A stretch of DNA of 64,000 bases from Chinchilla lanigera (lineage: Eukaryota; Chordata; Mammalia; Rodentia; Chinchillidae), in the NCBI RefSeq assembly GCF_000276665.1, contig NW_004955446.1, forward strand, positions 8,457,636-8,521,635. The letters run 5' to 3'. The notes under the pieces were generated by a model. The model did not search any database and had not been told where the DNA came from. It was given only the letters and a program-made list of their open reading frames with translations. This document shows, piece by piece, positions 34,277 to 46,534 of this stretch; the stretch's first letter is position 1, and every line of letters starts with the position of its first letter. Both the position numbers and the translations under genes were made by a program.

Positions 34277-34929
34277 TAAATGTAAAATTATGTTTGTTCC
34301 TTGACATATATGGCAGGTGAGGTCCTCCCAACACATTTTATATGAAATTCACATAAAATAAGCCAAACAACAGAGAGAAATTGGGAAGGAGAGAGGGTGA
34401 ATGAGACAAAGTGATCAAAATGTTCAAATTTAGATTGTATTTGGTACTTTTCTTTTGTCAAAGACTGTATTAATTTTGCAATACACTTAATTAAAATAAA
34501 AACTCCCAGAAGAAAGTTAAATTCTAATCTCATGTATTATTTCAAACTAAGATTCACACAGAGAATTTTGAAGAAGTAACTATAAAAGAATCCACAGAAA
34601 TCCAGAGGAAAATTTCCTAATGCCTACATCAGCTTGGTTATTTGTGCTGACCCCCTCCCAGTGCAACTTCAAGGGAAGGAATTAGTAGGGAAAACATTGA
34701 TATTTAAGAACATAAATGTTTTAAAACTTAATTCAATTTAAAGGAGATAAAGATAATTTTAAAAGGATGTTACAATCTGAAGAAAAGGTCTGTTATGCAT
34801 AGACAAAGTTTTGGCTATCTTGTAAGAACCAAGAAAAGAATGAACAGTAATTTTAAATGGATACAAGACCTTAATAGGAGAATGTACATAGACGTAGCAT
34901 GTCAAACACGAACAAAATGATGTCACTAC
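34277..34929. other. No gene seen
   Basis: AT-rich; may include diverged L1 sequence towards its right edge. Confidence 0.4.
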
Positions 34930-35460
34930 TCATAAAAGTGAATACAACCAAAACACTACTTTCAACATGTCAGGTTATCTGAAAATAAGAAAGTATTCTC
35001 ACCTTATGTAGCCACACTGAAGGAGAGAAGGGATTTCCTTTCACTCTTTGTCAACACACGAATTGCTACATTACCTATTAAAATTATGTTACTCTCACTA
35101 TTGCTTAAAATTTATTTGTACATTTAAAGTAAATAATTATGCTTTTGAAGATTTGTCCTAAGGAAGTAAGCTAAATTTGAAATGATATATGGTCAAAATT
35201 TTCACCAAAGAAAATAACTACACTATACAACAATGATAATTATTCAAAAATTTATAAATTATGTCCATTGTATAGAATATTGGACATCTATTAAAGCAGG
35301 TAAAAAATAATATTTTTATTGAAAAATAGTCTGTATGGCTAACCAAAAAAGACAAAGATACACTCAAGTATGATAACATATTATTTTTATAAATACATAC
35401 ACTGTGTATATAATTACGCATCAGAAGGTGATACACTAAAAGTGAATATTAATTCCTCAA
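34930..35460 (+). mobile_element. Old L1 3' fragment (sense)
   Basis: 'gaaggagagaagggatttcc' with 'attgctacattacct', 'gaagatttgtcctaaggaag', 'caacaatgataattattcaa' and 'ggacatctattaaagcagg' parallels the end of L1M-type ORF2 ('..agcaattctact..', '..tgtccatcaatagg..', 'gcagccattaaaaag'). No open frame remains. Confidence 0.6.
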
Positions 35461-36364
35461 TCTCGAGTTATGCTTTCCTAAGCTTTTGCCTATTGTGACC
35501 TGGCCTCCTTGATTTTATTACTAAGCACAAACTTAAAAAGTACTAAAAAATAGTTAAATATAGCTTAAAATGACTTTAAGAGTCAGGAAAATTACTTTAT
35601 CTGTGCTGGTTAAATGAAAAATATATTTTCAGATAGAAATATTTTAATTTTATGAGACATGCATAAGAACTATTAAAGAGTATTTGGCTGTAGATATGGG
35701 GATTACAGATAAATTTTGTATTCTTTTGTCGATATTTCTATAATAAGCATTTACGATTTATATAATCAGAAACCAATCATCTTAGGACACCCTACTAAAC
35801 AAGTTTAATTTTGTTCTCAAAGTGTGTATTGATAGGGTTTCTACATTCCCAATCTAAATCTTTTACAAACAATAAATTGGTCGTGGAATTCAGTAAAAAA
35901 CTGGCTGCTAATAGAAGTGGAGCAGCTTTCCCTGTGTCTGGGATACAGTCCTGGGTCTGTAGTGCAAAGGACCCTTCCCCGCGGGACTCCCACTGACCCT
36001 AAGAGGCGTGTGTTTCCACTTTTTCACCAATTACTCTGAAAAGATTTTTCTATTTTTCTGCTCTTTTTGTGCAAGACATAGAAAGACAGGTGTTAAGGGA
36101 GTGTTAACTCTTAACCAAGAGTTAAGGAGGACAGCCAGAGGGAAAAAGAATTCTCAAGCTCAACATGAGGTCCAGTTGTCAAAGATCTTTGTCTTTAGCT
36201 GTCTTTTTTATTTCTTATCAGTGACATAATCCTGTAAGTAAAGGACCACAGGTCTAGCCAGTGCTTGTCAGGAAATTGCACCTTAAATACTACTAAAAAC
36301 CTCTTCTCTTCCTCCCTTTTTCCATTGCAAATTGACCAAGGACTCAATCTTCAGAAACAATCCT
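35461..36364. other. No gene seen
   Basis: AT-rich on the left. 35900-36000 is more GC-rich but without exon signals I can defend. Confidence 0.4.
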
Positions 36365-36805
36365 GTAAACCTCTTAGCTATCTATTGCTGTATACATCTC
36401 AAGCTCAGAAACTGAAAATCACATAGTTTTATTGGGCCCAGTTTCTCTAGGTCAGCAATTTGATACAATTAGCTGAGTGATTCTACCTTGGGATCTCTCA
36501 CGATATTTCATTTAAGATATCTGTCAGGCTTCACCGGGGCAGGTTGAAAATCCATCCACTTTCAGGATGACGTCTTCGTATGGCTGACACATTGGTGCTG
36601 ACCAGCTCTTGTCTGGAAGCTTCAGTTCTTTGCCAGGTGATCTCTATAGAGCAGTTTTAAGCATGTTCATGAAACAAGGATTGTCTCACAAAAGCTGAGT
36701 GGTTCACAAGAGATTAAGGTGGATGCTGCAATGAGTCTCAACAGCTGTACAGTAAAATAGTGAATTCCAGGAGGCAAAGAGGATCACTGGGAGCCATCCT
36801 GCATG
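36365..36805 (-). mobile_element. MLT1-type LTR (antisense)
   Basis: 'cttagctatctattgctgta' opens as antisense MLT1 ('..agttttctattgctgcat'). It continues with 'ctctaggtcagcaatttg', 'gtctggaagcttcag' and 'caagagattaaggtggatgc', ending 'actgggagccatcctgcatg' (MLT1: 'ggggccatcttagaggctgc'). First of three in the same orientation within 1.9 kb. Confidence 0.7.
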
Positions 36806-36954
36806 CTAGCCTGTTACTGAAGAGCCTGCTCTTTGGCCTTGTATGATTAACTCCCCTCTTGCATGCAAAATACACTCACCCTTCTTTTAGGGTCCCACGA
36901 GTCTCCTTCTATTATGGTATCAGCTCACAATCCAATAGCCAATCATTGAAGCCA

Positions 36955-37515
36955 AGTACATTAGTTTTCTATTACTGTAATAAATTATACAAATTGAGCA
37001 GAACAAAACAATACCCATTTCTTTTTCTCTTTTCCTTTCCTTTCTTTTTATTTCTCTATAGTGCTAGAGAGTGAACTTAGAGTTAGGCAAGTGCTCTGCC
37101 AGTGAGCTCTGTGCCCAGCCCCATGTTCCCATATATTATGTCACAACTTTTTATGAAAAAAAGTCTGCAGTCAGGATAGCTAAATTCTTAGCTCATGATC
37201 TTGAAACTGAAATGAAGCTGGCCATCAGAGCATGAGTCCTCCGGGGGGGCTTGAGTTTCTCTTCCAAGCACGTTCAGGTTGTTGACAAAATTCAGTGGCT
37301 TGTGTTTGACAGACTGGGGCTCCTGGAGGCCCTCTGTCATCCTGTGCCATGTGACCTTTCCTACAGTAGAGCAATTTGCTCCTCAAAGGCCAGCAGAAGA
37401 ATTCCGTCTTGCTTCGAGTTTCCAACTTCTCCAAATCCTAGCTCTAGACCCTGATGTAACTATTTTGTGTGACTTGACTAAGGCTACGAGGAGGATGGTC
37501 CTTTTAATTAAGTAG
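36955..37515 (-). mobile_element. MLT1-type LTR (antisense), split by an ID-like SINE
   Basis: 'agttttctattactgtaata' with 'aattatacaaattgagcaga' is the antisense MLT1 3' end. After the SINE it resumes with 'ggcttgagtttctcttcc', 'aagcacgttcaggttgttga' and 'ccaacttctccaa'. Overlapping short frames here (37225-37515) are chance. Confidence 0.7.
37060..37122 (-). mobile_element. ID-like SINE piece (antisense)
   Basis: 'gtgctagagagtgaacttag' with 'aggcaagtgctctgccagtg' and 'agctctgtgcccagcccc' is an antisense ID/tRNA-type unit of an older type than the copies with clear TSDs. Confidence 0.75.
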
Positions 37516-37709
37516 AAGTTACCTGACTAGTTGCCATGATTGTGTCTGAAAAATCCATTATGTCACTTAAAAGTAACAGAATTGAATTGAGTGGTATTGT
37601 AGAATATTCCCAAATGCTTCCACACTTAAGGTATGGAAGGTAGGATGCAGGAATCTTAGAACCTAACATACCAAGTCTGTGTTCAGATGAGATAAATATG
37701 AATGACTTT

Positions 37710-38215
37710 ACTACTATTGCTTAATAAGTTATCTCCACACTTAGTGGCTTAACACAACAGTCAGCATGAATACTTTTCCACCGTTTGTGTGGGTCAGGAT
37801 CTCAGAAGTACCTTAGCTGGTGGTCCCAGCTTAGATCTGTCATGAACTTGCCAACAAGAGGCCAACCAGAGTTACTGACATCTGCAGAGTTTGATGATCC
37901 ACTCATGTGCTCGTCGAGTAGATATTGGTTGTTGATGGGAGATCTTATTTCCTCTTCAAACATCCAGCTCCCCAAGCTTCAGAAGTGTGTTGAATGTCAT
38001 GTGGCTTACTTTGTCCAGACTGACCCATCTAGAGAGCAAGGAGAAAGCAAGGAGATCCTCCATGTCTTGGAGGATCTAACTTCAAAATTTATACACCATC
38101 ACTTTGGCCATATTCTACTGGTCATACATGGCAATCTTGATGCAATATCAGAGAGGTCATGATAGCAGGAAGCAAGTATCATCCAGGCCATCTTGAAAGC
38201 TGTTCTTACATCCTC
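37710..38215 (-). mobile_element. MLT1-type LTR (antisense)
   Basis: 'ttgcttaataagttatctcc' with 'acttagtggcttaacacaac' is a clear antisense MLT1 3' end, followed by 'gtgggtcaggatctcagaag' and 'cttagctggtggtccca', with 'ccatattctactggtcatac' and 'catccaggccatcttgaaag' at the far end. The 125-codon frame at 37785-38162 lies wholly inside the LTR and is not a gene. Confidence 0.8.
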
Positions 38216-38424
38216 AGTTAACAACACCAAAATGAATATTTTTAAATAGAGGAATGTAGAAGTTTCTGGAATCTGCACTTTTTTTTCTCATACCCAATAC
38301 CATAGTCTCTTCATGGTCTCATCTCTGTATTGGGCTTGTGTATAGCCTTATTATTACTGTCCTGGTTTCCAATATTATCCCTTTTTTGAAGTTATAAAAT
38401 AGTCTAGTTAAAATGTATGCCAAC

Positions 38425-38635
38425 TGCTATTTTTATAACCTCCTAACTCATGTCCTTAACGAGGTTCTCTAAGCCACCGTCTGTACCTGCTCCTCTTGCA
38501 TCACCCTTTTCATTCCCCACAATCCCCCACTATTTCTGTTTCAGTCATGCTGAACCCCTTAATGCTTCTCCAAATGAACCAGTCTCTCTCCTATTTTGAT
38601 GCCTTTACTCATCCTGTTTTTTCTGCCTGAAATAA
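38425..38635 (+). mobile_element. L2 LINE fragment
   Basis: 'ctaactcatgtccttaacga', 'ccgtctgtacctgctcctct' and 'gatgcctttactcatcctgt' with 'ttttctgcctgaaa' (L2: 'gcactggctgttccctctgcctggaa') follow L2 order. Confidence 0.65.
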
Positions 38636-38639
38636 GAAC

Positions 38640-38805
38640 AATAAGTAAGAGTAACTATGCATGTCCTAAAATCTAGGGAGGTACTGTACTAAATAATCCA
38701 CTGACTAGTTCAACTACATCCTTACAACACCCCTACATGGCCATCAACCCTACAACCCATCATGACCTTCATGATCATTCTCTTTCCACAAATGAGTACT
38801 TCTTT
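38640..38805 (-). mobile_element. MIR-like SINE (antisense)
   Basis: 'ctagggaggtactgtactaa' with 'ctacatccttacaacacccc', 'tacatggc' and 'ttctctttccacaaatgagt' resembles antisense MIR ('..actttacatgtattaactcatttaatcctcacaacaaccc', 'ttttacagatgag'). Confidence 0.55.
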
Positions 38806-40079
38806 AACTACATGAATAATGGCTACTACATAGACTCTGGAGAAGAATTTGAGGGTTCCGCCATAACCCTCTTTGCTATTCTTTAAGCAACTAACTAGAA
38901 AATACCAAGTTTTAAAAATTATTCTTATTTATTAGCTAGCTTTCAGTGTCCCTAAATAAGTCATTTAAGGTTTTTTTTAAAAATGTGCATTTATGTATGT
39001 TTTTATTGTAGATGGAGAATAGGGGGAATTGAGCTGATAATGAGCAACTGTTTTGTTTTTTCCTGGGGCAGAGGGCTTTGGACATGTCAAGTAGTTGAGG
39101 GATCAACACCTTCCTAAATGTAGAAATCCATCATGGATATAGATATATTTTTCCTTCTTCTCACATCCCAAACTTCTTCCTGCAATCTCATTACCAGCTT
39201 GTCAGCTTTGAATCACCAAATAAATCTATGAACATCTCTACGTATCTAACATAGACTACCAGAACATTTACTTAATATTGTATTTTCAATATTGCTTGTT
39301 TTTATTATACTTAAATCATAGCATCTAACCAAACTTGAAAAAGTCAAGAGGATCACCTAACTTCAAGTCCTAACAAAAATAGAAATCTGAGTTTTAAACA
39401 TTTACTATGCACAAGCATTTCAGAAATACCCCTTTAAAAACAAAATAAACAATTGAGCAAAAAAACCCATGACATTTAGGCATCACAAAGCAAGCTCTTT
39501 GTTTTTCTGTGGACAGTTTAAGAATTTGAAAATATATTCATGTCTGTTACCTTTGGTCTTGTTTAAAAAACACCTCACTGATTTTAATTCAAGAAATTTG
39601 ACATTCAGAAAAAAATCAGTTTGAAGCTCTGCTTTGTACTTTATAAGCAAGTATATTAAAATCTACAAATAGGGGAGATGGATGCAGCCTTCTAGCAGGC
39701 TGTGCCTACGAACAACTAATTGAAAGAACAGAGTTCCCATTCCCATATGAACTAGTGGGTTTTAGAAAGTATTTCTAATATTTTACTAGCTATATTAAAA
39801 ATTCATGTCTCTTTGTAACTCAAATAGTTTATTTTCATTTTGAAAATCATACCATGATAATTTAAAATTGTATAAAATAAGACAGTTGAATTTCCAGTCT
39901 ACACTATGAAATACTCTGGAAATAGTGTCTCTTTGATAAAGATCTTCTTGAGAATGCATTTCATACTTTTTCAGTGTTTCAGATGACCATTTACCATAAT
40001 AGGTTTAAGTTGATAAGTAATGAGTCTTTAAATTACTCCTTATACCTACCCCAAAGGAGTGAATTTAATGCATTTTAGA
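38806..40079. other. No gene seen
   Basis: AT-rich sequence; nothing recognised. Confidence 0.45.
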
Positions 40080-40310
40080 TCTTAAACATTGTGTATCTTC
40101 TCCTTTAGAGATAATAATTCTATTCATCCATTATCTTCTTTTAAAAATACTTTGATAATAGCTTTCCAAATGGGTGTGATGCAGTATCTCATTGTGGCTT
40201 TGACTTGCTTAATCCTGTCATTGAAGGTTATTTATTGCTACCACTGTGGTATATTTTCCATTTTTATGCGTTCTTTTAAAAACATTCAGGTTCTAGAGTG
40301 TGCAGTTTGG
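40080..40310 (-). mobile_element. L1 fragment (antisense)
   Basis: 'aaatgggtgtgatgcagtat' with 'ctcattgtggctttgacttg' is the antisense L1 'gatggtatctcattgtggttttgatttgc' block. 'tattttccatttttatgcgt' follows as in L1. Short and decayed. Confidence 0.7.
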
Positions 40311-43300
40311 TAATCGGCATTTAACAGCATTTTTCTATGCCATTATAATTCTTTCTGAAGCATTCATTTTAGTGGTTATAAAACTCACTTAAAGACATAC
40401 CCTAATGTATATAGGTGTCCATTATATCAAATACTGGCATAGCTAAAATGATAAATTCTAATGCAGTTAGCAATCATAATGCAAAGGGATACTAATCTGG
40501 AACCAGAGATGTGACATGGAAACAGAGGCATAATTTCACAACATCTTCTGTTATGATATTAACTTTTAAAGTTAACTATTAAAGCACCAAATTCTCTTGA
40601 AATTAAAATAAACCATATAAGGACAAGCATTAGGGAATCTGACCTGTCAGATATCCTGAAGCAATTATCCACCACAAGGGGGTTTATTCTTTACGTAATT
40701 AGATGACCAAGGTATTGTATCTTTTAGATAAAGCTTATCGAATTAAGAAGTAAATCTAGGGACAAATTTTATCAGATTCTGTCATTGTAAACATGTTTAA
40801 ATTTTAGTTAAGATTTGCTTTCCTTGGAAGAGGAACTCTTTATAATACTTACCAATGGTTCTTAAAATATCTACCATGATTATCTACACTCCAATTATAT
40901 ATTACAAAATAAAATGTTTATAACGGAATACTTTAAGCATCCCGTTCTAAACGAGAAATCTACTTTTGTATTCATGGTATTCATGCTATGAAGTTGTGCT
41001 GAAAAGCACAGAAAATTATTTGGTCTTAGTGGCTTGGAGGCAGAGGAACTGGCATGTCTTTGGTTCTTACACAACTTAGCTCATGGTTTCAGGAGGGACT
41101 TTCAGTGCAAACTGCTGTCATATTTGCTATATGGGGTTATTGATCTTAGATTATAGAGATTTTCCCGGTCATTTGCCTAATCCAGGAATTATTGACACTG
41201 TCCAGGATTTTATCCAAACACAGAGAATGTGTTCAGAAGAAACTGGCACCTCAGGAAGGAAAAGCAATTGGATGTTTGGAAAGTTTAGATGGTTTTCAAC
41301 ATTTCCAAGAGGTCCTGTGTCTGGTGAAGAACTGCACTGGCAGTGAGGAGGGTCGCTAACTTCTCTGGAACACAGTTAATAGTCTAGCACTTGGCCTCCG
41401 CTAAACTGGTACCTTCCATACACCACACCCCAGTGTGCCCCACGGCCTGGGTCATCGTAAGTTACAGCCCAGCCTGAAGAATAAGCTTCAGTCCAGGGTG
41501 GGCACAGGAAGCACTAGCACTGAAACACTGTAGATCTAGGTTAGCTGACCTACTTCACAGCATCATGGCTGATTTCATGTGGGATATACTGGAAATACAA
41601 AGATATGAAAGTTATTTTTAGAAGAAAATCAAACTTTGTGAGTTTTTCTTTTCTAGACACTAGAAAACACTTCCTCCTCACAGTTCTGTGTAATGTAGAT
41701 CTGTCTGCAATGGTCTTTTCTTATGCAACGTCACTTTGTGGATAGATTTTTTTTGTTTCTCACCTATTAAGTTCTTGTTCTAGAATCACCACCACTGTCA
41801 ATGGGATGGCCACTTCCTTTTCTCAAATTGCATAGAGAATGAACTTGAGGTATTGAAGCAGAGGTTAAAAACTGGCAGCCCTTTCCCCAATTAGGGACTT
41901 TATTTAAAAACCCATTTTTTGAAAAAATCAGGAGAGTTTACATAAAAATCTAGATTTTCTGTTTCTCATGAAAATGCAGCATATCAGGCCATACACTGCT
42001 CATATTCTCACCTGGGCAGGCTGACTCTATACCTTGAGGCTTGCTGTCCGGCTCAGTGAGGAGTCCACCTGTTTATGCTTATCATACCTATTGACCTATG
42101 TAGGTATCCGAGCTCTTTCCCTGTCATTTGCATTATGAAAAATGGCACTAGGTGAGGCTAAATTCTAGAAAAGAGTTCTTAGGAGCCTATGTTTGAGAGG
42201 CAGTATAGTGTCTTCGTGATCCACTCAGGGTCTCCCTAGTTGTCAGAGTTTAGTTCCTCCCTAATATTTGGGGCTTGTTTAAAACACATATGGCAAAGTC
42301 ATCCCTCAAATCCAAAGAGAACAGAATTTGGGGGAAATTTTCACCTTAATACAAGCATCTCAGATGATTCTTATGAATTGTAAAGTTTGATAATTATTGA
42401 ATTTTTCCTGGAACTGACAGCTCTTCCACTAGAAAGATCCAATTAGAGGCAACTGATGGGTTTTGCTAGATAATTCCAATTCACCAGTCCAGCAATGATG
42501 GGGCCACAGAATCCCGTCCTTAAAGAGAAGCCAGTCAATGCTGACCTTTTTCAGTCTGTCCAGGACTAGATAAAGCACTAAGGTATGTAAGGTAGATAAT
42601 TAATCAGTTTTATATAACACAGAGAAGAATTGGAGATTTTCACCCTTTTCTAGTCATTAGAAAAAGGCATGGAATCACTGGGTCATTTCTGTTTAACTGC
42701 ATTATTATTTTTAATGTGGAACTAAAATATCACGCATCTACTTGCTTTCATTTCTAATATCTGGAAGGTTGCAGCTTGACGTCATTAACACATAGAACAT
42801 ATTCACTTCCTATAATCTCTCAAATGAGTCAATCCAGAGCCCCAGCACATAGCTGCTTCTAGGTTGCTGCCTGTTGTCAGCTAACCAGGCTTTGAAACCC
42901 AGAGGAAAGATCCCTGTGATTTCTTCAGAGGTAATCAATGAATGACAAATTGCCATAAAGATGCAGTTATTTGCTCAGCAATTTTTACACAAAAGCTGAC
43001 AAGACTGGTAGCAAATTGTGTGTGGATTCAGGTTCTGTATCAACACAGCTAATGCACACATGAATTATTCAGTGAAATTTGCTTCAGTGAGTTTTTCTGA
43101 GTCACCTTGATATGTGACCAGTTTCAGATAATACATTAAATGTTATACATTATGGTACATTCATTGTGTTTTTGTTTAAATTATTCTTGGTGTTGATAAG
43201 CCTGTTAAAATTCATGTTTGCATTGTAGTTCCTGAGATAGATGCTTTTCCTATGTAGTTTAGCCATAAGGCAAATATGTCTTCACCTGTCTGGGCCTCTG

Positions 43301-43532
43301 TGGTCACAGTTATTGATTGTGTATGGGACATGCAGGTGAGAAAGGAGGCAATTGCTATTCTGCCTGTGCTTGCTTTTGATGGGGGAAGTAAAAAGAAGCC
43401 AGAACCATAGCAAGAGGAGTTAGGGGAGGTTCCTTTCAGGAAAGGACCTCAAAGCTCAGGCCTGAAACACAGGTGGAAGCTGCTGGAGGATGAGAGAAAA
43501 GGAATGCTTTTGCTTTCAATTCCAGAGAGAAG
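40311..43532. other. 3.2 kb repeat-poor sequence, possible regulatory DNA
   Basis: No gene. About 42350-42400 resembles the end of a MER5A-type DNA element ('tctcagatgattcttatgaa'), weakly. The stretch 42700-43130 has balanced composition, no repeat and a perfect CRE (see next entry), so it could be a conserved element; that is inference from appearance only. Confidence 0.4.
42777..42784. promoter_or_regulatory. Perfect CRE palindrome TGACGTCA
   Basis: Matches the consensus binding site of CREB/ATF-type bZIP factors. CpG-containing 8-mers are scarce in such DNA, but chance cannot be ruled out in 64 kb. Its context is repeat-free. A second perfect copy is at 59772. Confidence 0.25.
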
Positions 43533-44150
43533 AATGCTTTAGTTTTCTATTGCTGACCAACAAACTACATGGGCTCAGTGGCTTAACCTACCATATGCTC
43601 TCTTTGTATCCCTGGGTCAGGACTCAGGCCCAACCATGCTGTGTCCCCTGATCATGATCTCAGAGGCTTCTCTCAGATGCCAGCCGCACTGCATTCTTTT
43701 CTTGAGGTTGGGCTCCTTTTCCAAGCTCCTTCAGGCTGTTGGCAGAGTTTGCTTGCTATGATTTCAGGACTGAGGTTCTTCCTTTCTTGCTGGCTGTCAG
43801 TCTGGGATGCTTCAGGCCCTTGGGGCCACTCACAGTCCTTCATCCTCTCATGCTCCCTTGCATGTCATGGCAGCTGACTTCAAAGAGAATGTCCCTCTTC
43901 AAGAAGGATGCAATTCCTCTTTGTGGTTTTTCTTCCGATTAAGTCTGGCCCCCTCTAGATAGTTGATCTTCTCAGTTAATTCAAAATCAACTGACTCAAC
44001 ACCCTTCATCACATCAGCAGACTCCTTCCCCTTCTCCATGTGCTGTAATGGGACTGAGAAGTGACTGGACATCATGCCCACAGGTCAGGCTGACACCTAA
44101 GAGTAGCAGCTGCATGCAATGTGATACAGGGGCTGGATTTTGGGGGGACA
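43533..44150 (-). mobile_element. MLT1-type LTR, nearly complete (antisense)
   Basis: 'tagttttctattgctgacca' with 'acaaactacatgggctcagt' and 'ggcttaacctac' starts the antisense LTR. 'ccctgggtcaggactcaggc', 'ttgcttgctatgatttcagg', 'tcatgctcccttgcatgtca' and 'ttctccatgtgctgtaatgg' are in MLT1 order. Three overlapping short frames inside are chance. Confidence 0.75.
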
Positions 44151-44289
44151 CCTGAATATTGTACTGTACAGTGAAGTCTATTCAAGCATATGAAAGAAGC
44201 CTACAAAAAACTTACCAATTTTCATTGTCTGAGAGGAAAGCTAGAGTAGTGACCAGACCAGGTAATTCACTACTGGTTATATTAATAGC

Positions 44290-44585
44290 CCATGCATACA
44301 TTATTGTGTGACTATTAAAGACCTACTTTAAAAGACTACTTGAAATATGAAAACCTCTATGCATACAACACGAAATGGGAAACTCATGATATGTGTTTAT
44401 ATAGCATATTCAGATTGGAAATAGATATACATATCATAAAAGCCTAAAAGTAACACATTCATTTGTTAGCCTTGAGTGTTTCTGAGTGGGAAATTAATGA
44501 ATGATCTAGAAATGCCTTGTTCCTTTTCTTATTTCTAATATTCTCTGCAATAAATATGTGTTTCTCTAATAATAACAACTAATCA
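44290..44585 (+). mobile_element. Old L1-like 3' fragment (sense), tentative
   Basis: 'gttagccttgagtgtttctg' with 'agtgggaaattaatgaatga', 'ttccttttcttatttctaat' and 'ctgcaataaatatgtgtttc' resembles the terminal 3'UTR of L1M-type elements ('..tgggattatgggtgattt..', '..ctttctgcattttcc..', '..acaatgaacatgtattac'). Not secure. Confidence 0.4.
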
Positions 44586-46534
44586 AAAGCTTTTTTGTGG
44601 TACTTGCAAAAGCCGTTTTGCCAGAATTCTCTTTGAAGCCAGTTGCAAATTCTGTCCTCCAGATGTCCTGACAGGGTGTGAAGCAAGCTCAGGAGTTAAC
44701 TGTGTGGGGGCTGTAGGGAAGTCAGGACCCATCTGTGGAAACCTAGTCCAGGTTCAGCCAACACTGAAGAGGATCTAGACCTACCCAGGTGTGTCTTATG
44801 ACTGAAAAATGGGCAGGACATTTAGTCTTTATATTCTTGTGATATAAAAACAATGAAGCTCCTCTACCTCAGATTCCTTATATCTCAAAGGAAAAAAAGA
44901 GTGAAATCCGTATTTATTACAGGGCCAAATTGCAAGTAGTGAGCAAATGGCCTGAACTCTTGTCTGTCGATCCAGCCTATGTTGAGTGGGTTTCTGGTGT
45001 GATCATGCACTCTGATGCCTCCTAGACTTGAGGCTTACAAGGAGATGTGGCTAGAGGTCCTGGGCGCTATTTTCTCAGTACTTTCACCTATGTGCTCATA
45101 TTTTAAACAGAGGTGCCTCATCCCCTGCCAAGCTGATTACAGCTTTCAGGTTCACTTGGAAGAGGAACAAATCCTTAGAGAACCAGATGGAAGCTTGGAA
45201 ATAAGTAACATTGACAATCAAATCCTTCAGACACATCCTCAAGTTTCAAGAGAGCAGTTAACAGAAAAGAAAACTGTATTTTTAGAAGTTGTTTGGGAGG
45301 TGAAAGGATTTTTCTCAGGGGGAGGAGGGCAGGGAATGGGTAGAGATTTTTTTTGGTTTTTTGGTACTGCAATGTCTCAGAGATCTTGGAGTTGAAATAA
45401 AATGAAATGAGGTTTGTTGTCTTCCTCACTCCAAATATGAAGAGCAAGCATGCTAGAAAATGTCAGCATCCAGCACTGAACAGACCACATTTCTAATTCA
45501 TGGGAAGATGGCTAAAAGAAAAATTCTTAAAATACATATTTTAAAATTAGATTTCTGACCTTCGATAGGGCTTATCATGCTATTTATATGGTGGCAGAAG
45601 GAGCTGATTTTTCAGGAGCTGCCTCATCAAAGCCATGACTCACATTTCCTTAAGCACTTATGCCATATGTTTCCTGAGGTAAAAGAAAAAATGACTTATT
45701 TTTTATATACAATTAGTAAAACAAAAGTTATGAGAAATCATTGAAAAGAATACTTTTAGAAGCATGTGGCCTAGACATGTTAGTTTCTAGAAATTAAAAT
45801 TATGTTAACTATTTGGCTGGCACAGCTATTGGGGAATTTATGAATATAAATGAGAAGCAATCTTTGTGATGCTAGTTTCATCATTAAGAAAAAAAAGAAT
45901 TCAACATGCTTAGCAATGAAATACAGATACTACTGAAATGTACTTTATATTCAGAAATACGAGTTTGAGCTTTTTTTAAAAAATCATTTGTTAAGCTAAC
46001 TGAAAAGAATCATTTTAACATTTGAAAAGGAAAAAAACTTTACATTAATTGACATTTGGTGACGTTCTAGCATGTGTGCAAGCTGTGACCCTAAGGAGGC
46101 ACACTATATTGTGCCTAGTAAAAATGAAAATGAATTTATTTTTAAGATTAGTATTTTTACTCAAATATTTTTACATAATACAAAATTATTCTTGTAAAAT
46201 TCCTGGGAAGTATATATTCCATTTAAGAGAGATGGGACTACTTATAGAGAAAATTATCAATTTAATACATGAAAATCGGGTTCACAGCTAAAGAATCCCA
46301 TTCCCCATGTGGTGCTCAAATCACTTGACTTTTTATTTCATTACCATGTTTTTTAGGACAGTCGATTTAGGAAGACAAAGCAAGTTCTGCGCCCATAATG
46401 CTTCTGCCTTGGAAAAGTGGGTATTTTCTTAACACTGACCTGTTGCTGCCCCAGGCTACCCCCAAGTTATCTGAAGGAAATACATCTCTGTCTTTCCAGC
46501 CACCAGACCAGAAACCTGGGTGATGTCTATGAAA
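44586..46534. other. No gene seen
   Basis: The 126-codon plus frame at 45015-45395 and the 90-codon minus frame overlap each other and show no family. 'ttttttggttttttggtact' at 45349 may be the end of a truncated antisense ID. A G-quadruplex motif lies at 45318-45340. Confidence 0.45.
45318..45340 (+). other. G-quadruplex motif
   Basis: Four G-tracts of at least three (GGGGG, GGG, GGG, GGG) with short spacers of 4, 2 and 3 bases meet the usual G3+N1-7 rule. No promoter signs are nearby. Confidence 0.6.

Noticed and set aside
37785..38162. 125-codon plus-strand frame
   Set aside because: Lies entirely inside an antisense MLT1-type LTR.
45015..45395. 126-codon plus-strand frame
   Set aside because: Overlapped by an antisense frame, ends in low-complexity G/T sequence, no recognised domain.
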